From an uncultured Bacilli bacterium (GTDB taxonomy: Bacteria > Bacillota_I > Bacilli_A > RF39 > UBA660), in contig CAKOYC010000071.1 of the NCBI GenBank assembly GCA_934130265.1, forward strand, positions 1-6,094: DNA of 6,094 bases, written 5' to 3'. The notes under the pieces were generated by a model that saw nothing but the letters and a program-made list of their open reading frames with translations, was not told the DNA's origin and did not search any database. Positions within the stretch are counted from its first letter, which is position 1. The number at the start of each line of letters is the position of its first letter. The position numbers and the translations under genes are program-made. Of the stretch, positions 6,041 to 6,094 are shown piece by piece.

Positions 6041-6094
6041 TATTACGAATGGATTTAGTGATGATCCATCACCTTTAGTTATCAGCGTATTAGC
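6026..6094 (-). CDS. C-terminal end of an unidentified convergent protein
   Basis: Only the last 22 codons and a TAA stop (6026-6028) are in the window; the gene continues beyond the right edge. It is the only minus-strand frame open across this stretch, and its stop falls exactly in the terminator hairpin, which supports a real gene end. The visible tail contains ITKGDGSSLNPFVIKTEE. A GDGS..NP(Y/F)(V/I)I segment near the C-terminus is something I associate with surface or pilin-like hypothetical proteins of gut Firmicutes, but this is recollection and weak evidence. No domain can be named. Confidence 0.6.
   Translation of the reverse strand, partial: ANTLITKGDGSSLNPFVIKTEE

Noticed and set aside
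1..6094. CRISPR array, tRNA, rRNA, insertion sequence, attachment site or riboswitch
   Set aside because: I saw no direct repeat arrays, cloverleaf-like segments, transposase motifs or long structured leaders; nearly all of the window is protein-coding.

Overview
The window looks like chromosome from a low-G+C member of the Firmicutes/Bacilli side of the tree. The DNA is strongly A+T rich, most codons end in A or T, and ribosome binding sites are of the AGGAGG type. Promoters carry TATAAT-like -10 boxes, and the helicase belongs to the HelD family known from Bacillus. Tryptophan is written TGG and two genes end in TGA (the UDP-glucose dehydrogenase and HelD), so the standard bacterial code applies rather than the Mycoplasma code. 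An uncultured gut-type Bacilli or Mollicutes-related lineage is a reasonable guess, but the sequence does not fix the species.

Layout. Positions 1-2623 hold a three-gene minus-strand operon. In transcription order it encodes a membrane-anchored SGNH/GDSL hydrolase (1550-2623), UDP-glucose 6-dehydrogenase (ugd, 375-1535) and a secreted protein with choline/glucan-binding-type repeats (1-355, cut by the window edge). Its predicted promoter (2656-2685) overlaps the intrinsic terminator (2671-2706) of the next gene upstream, rmlB (dTDP-glucose 4,6-dehydratase, 2712-3716, also minus strand). A divergent intergenic region (3717-3840) separates rmlB from helD (3841-6018, plus strand), an RNA-polymerase-associated superfamily 1 ATPase. 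That region contains a 15-bp inverted repeat with 14 of 15 positions matching, and its arms coincide with predicted -10 elements facing both ways. A hairpin at 6011-6040 appears to terminate helD and a convergent minus-strand gene, of which only the last 22 codons are in the window (6026-6094).

How the genes fit together. Four of the six genes point to the cell surface. RmlB makes dTDP-4-keto-6-deoxyglucose (toward rhamnose and related deoxysugars). Ugd makes UDP-glucuronate. The SGNH enzyme is predicted to face outward from the membrane, where it could remove acyl groups from glycans. The repeat protein is predicted to be exported and to bind a wall polymer. Together they suggest a small surface-polysaccharide or wall-decoration locus. 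No glycosyltransferase, flippase or polymerase, and no rmlA, rmlC or rmlD, is visible. HelD is a transcription-recycling factor and is probably only a neighbour. I see no clear sign of a wholly new system; the most unusual points are the symmetric divergent promoter region, the long charged cytoplasmic tail on the SGNH enzyme and the short N-terminal arm of HelD. No stretch above 300 bases lacks a gene.
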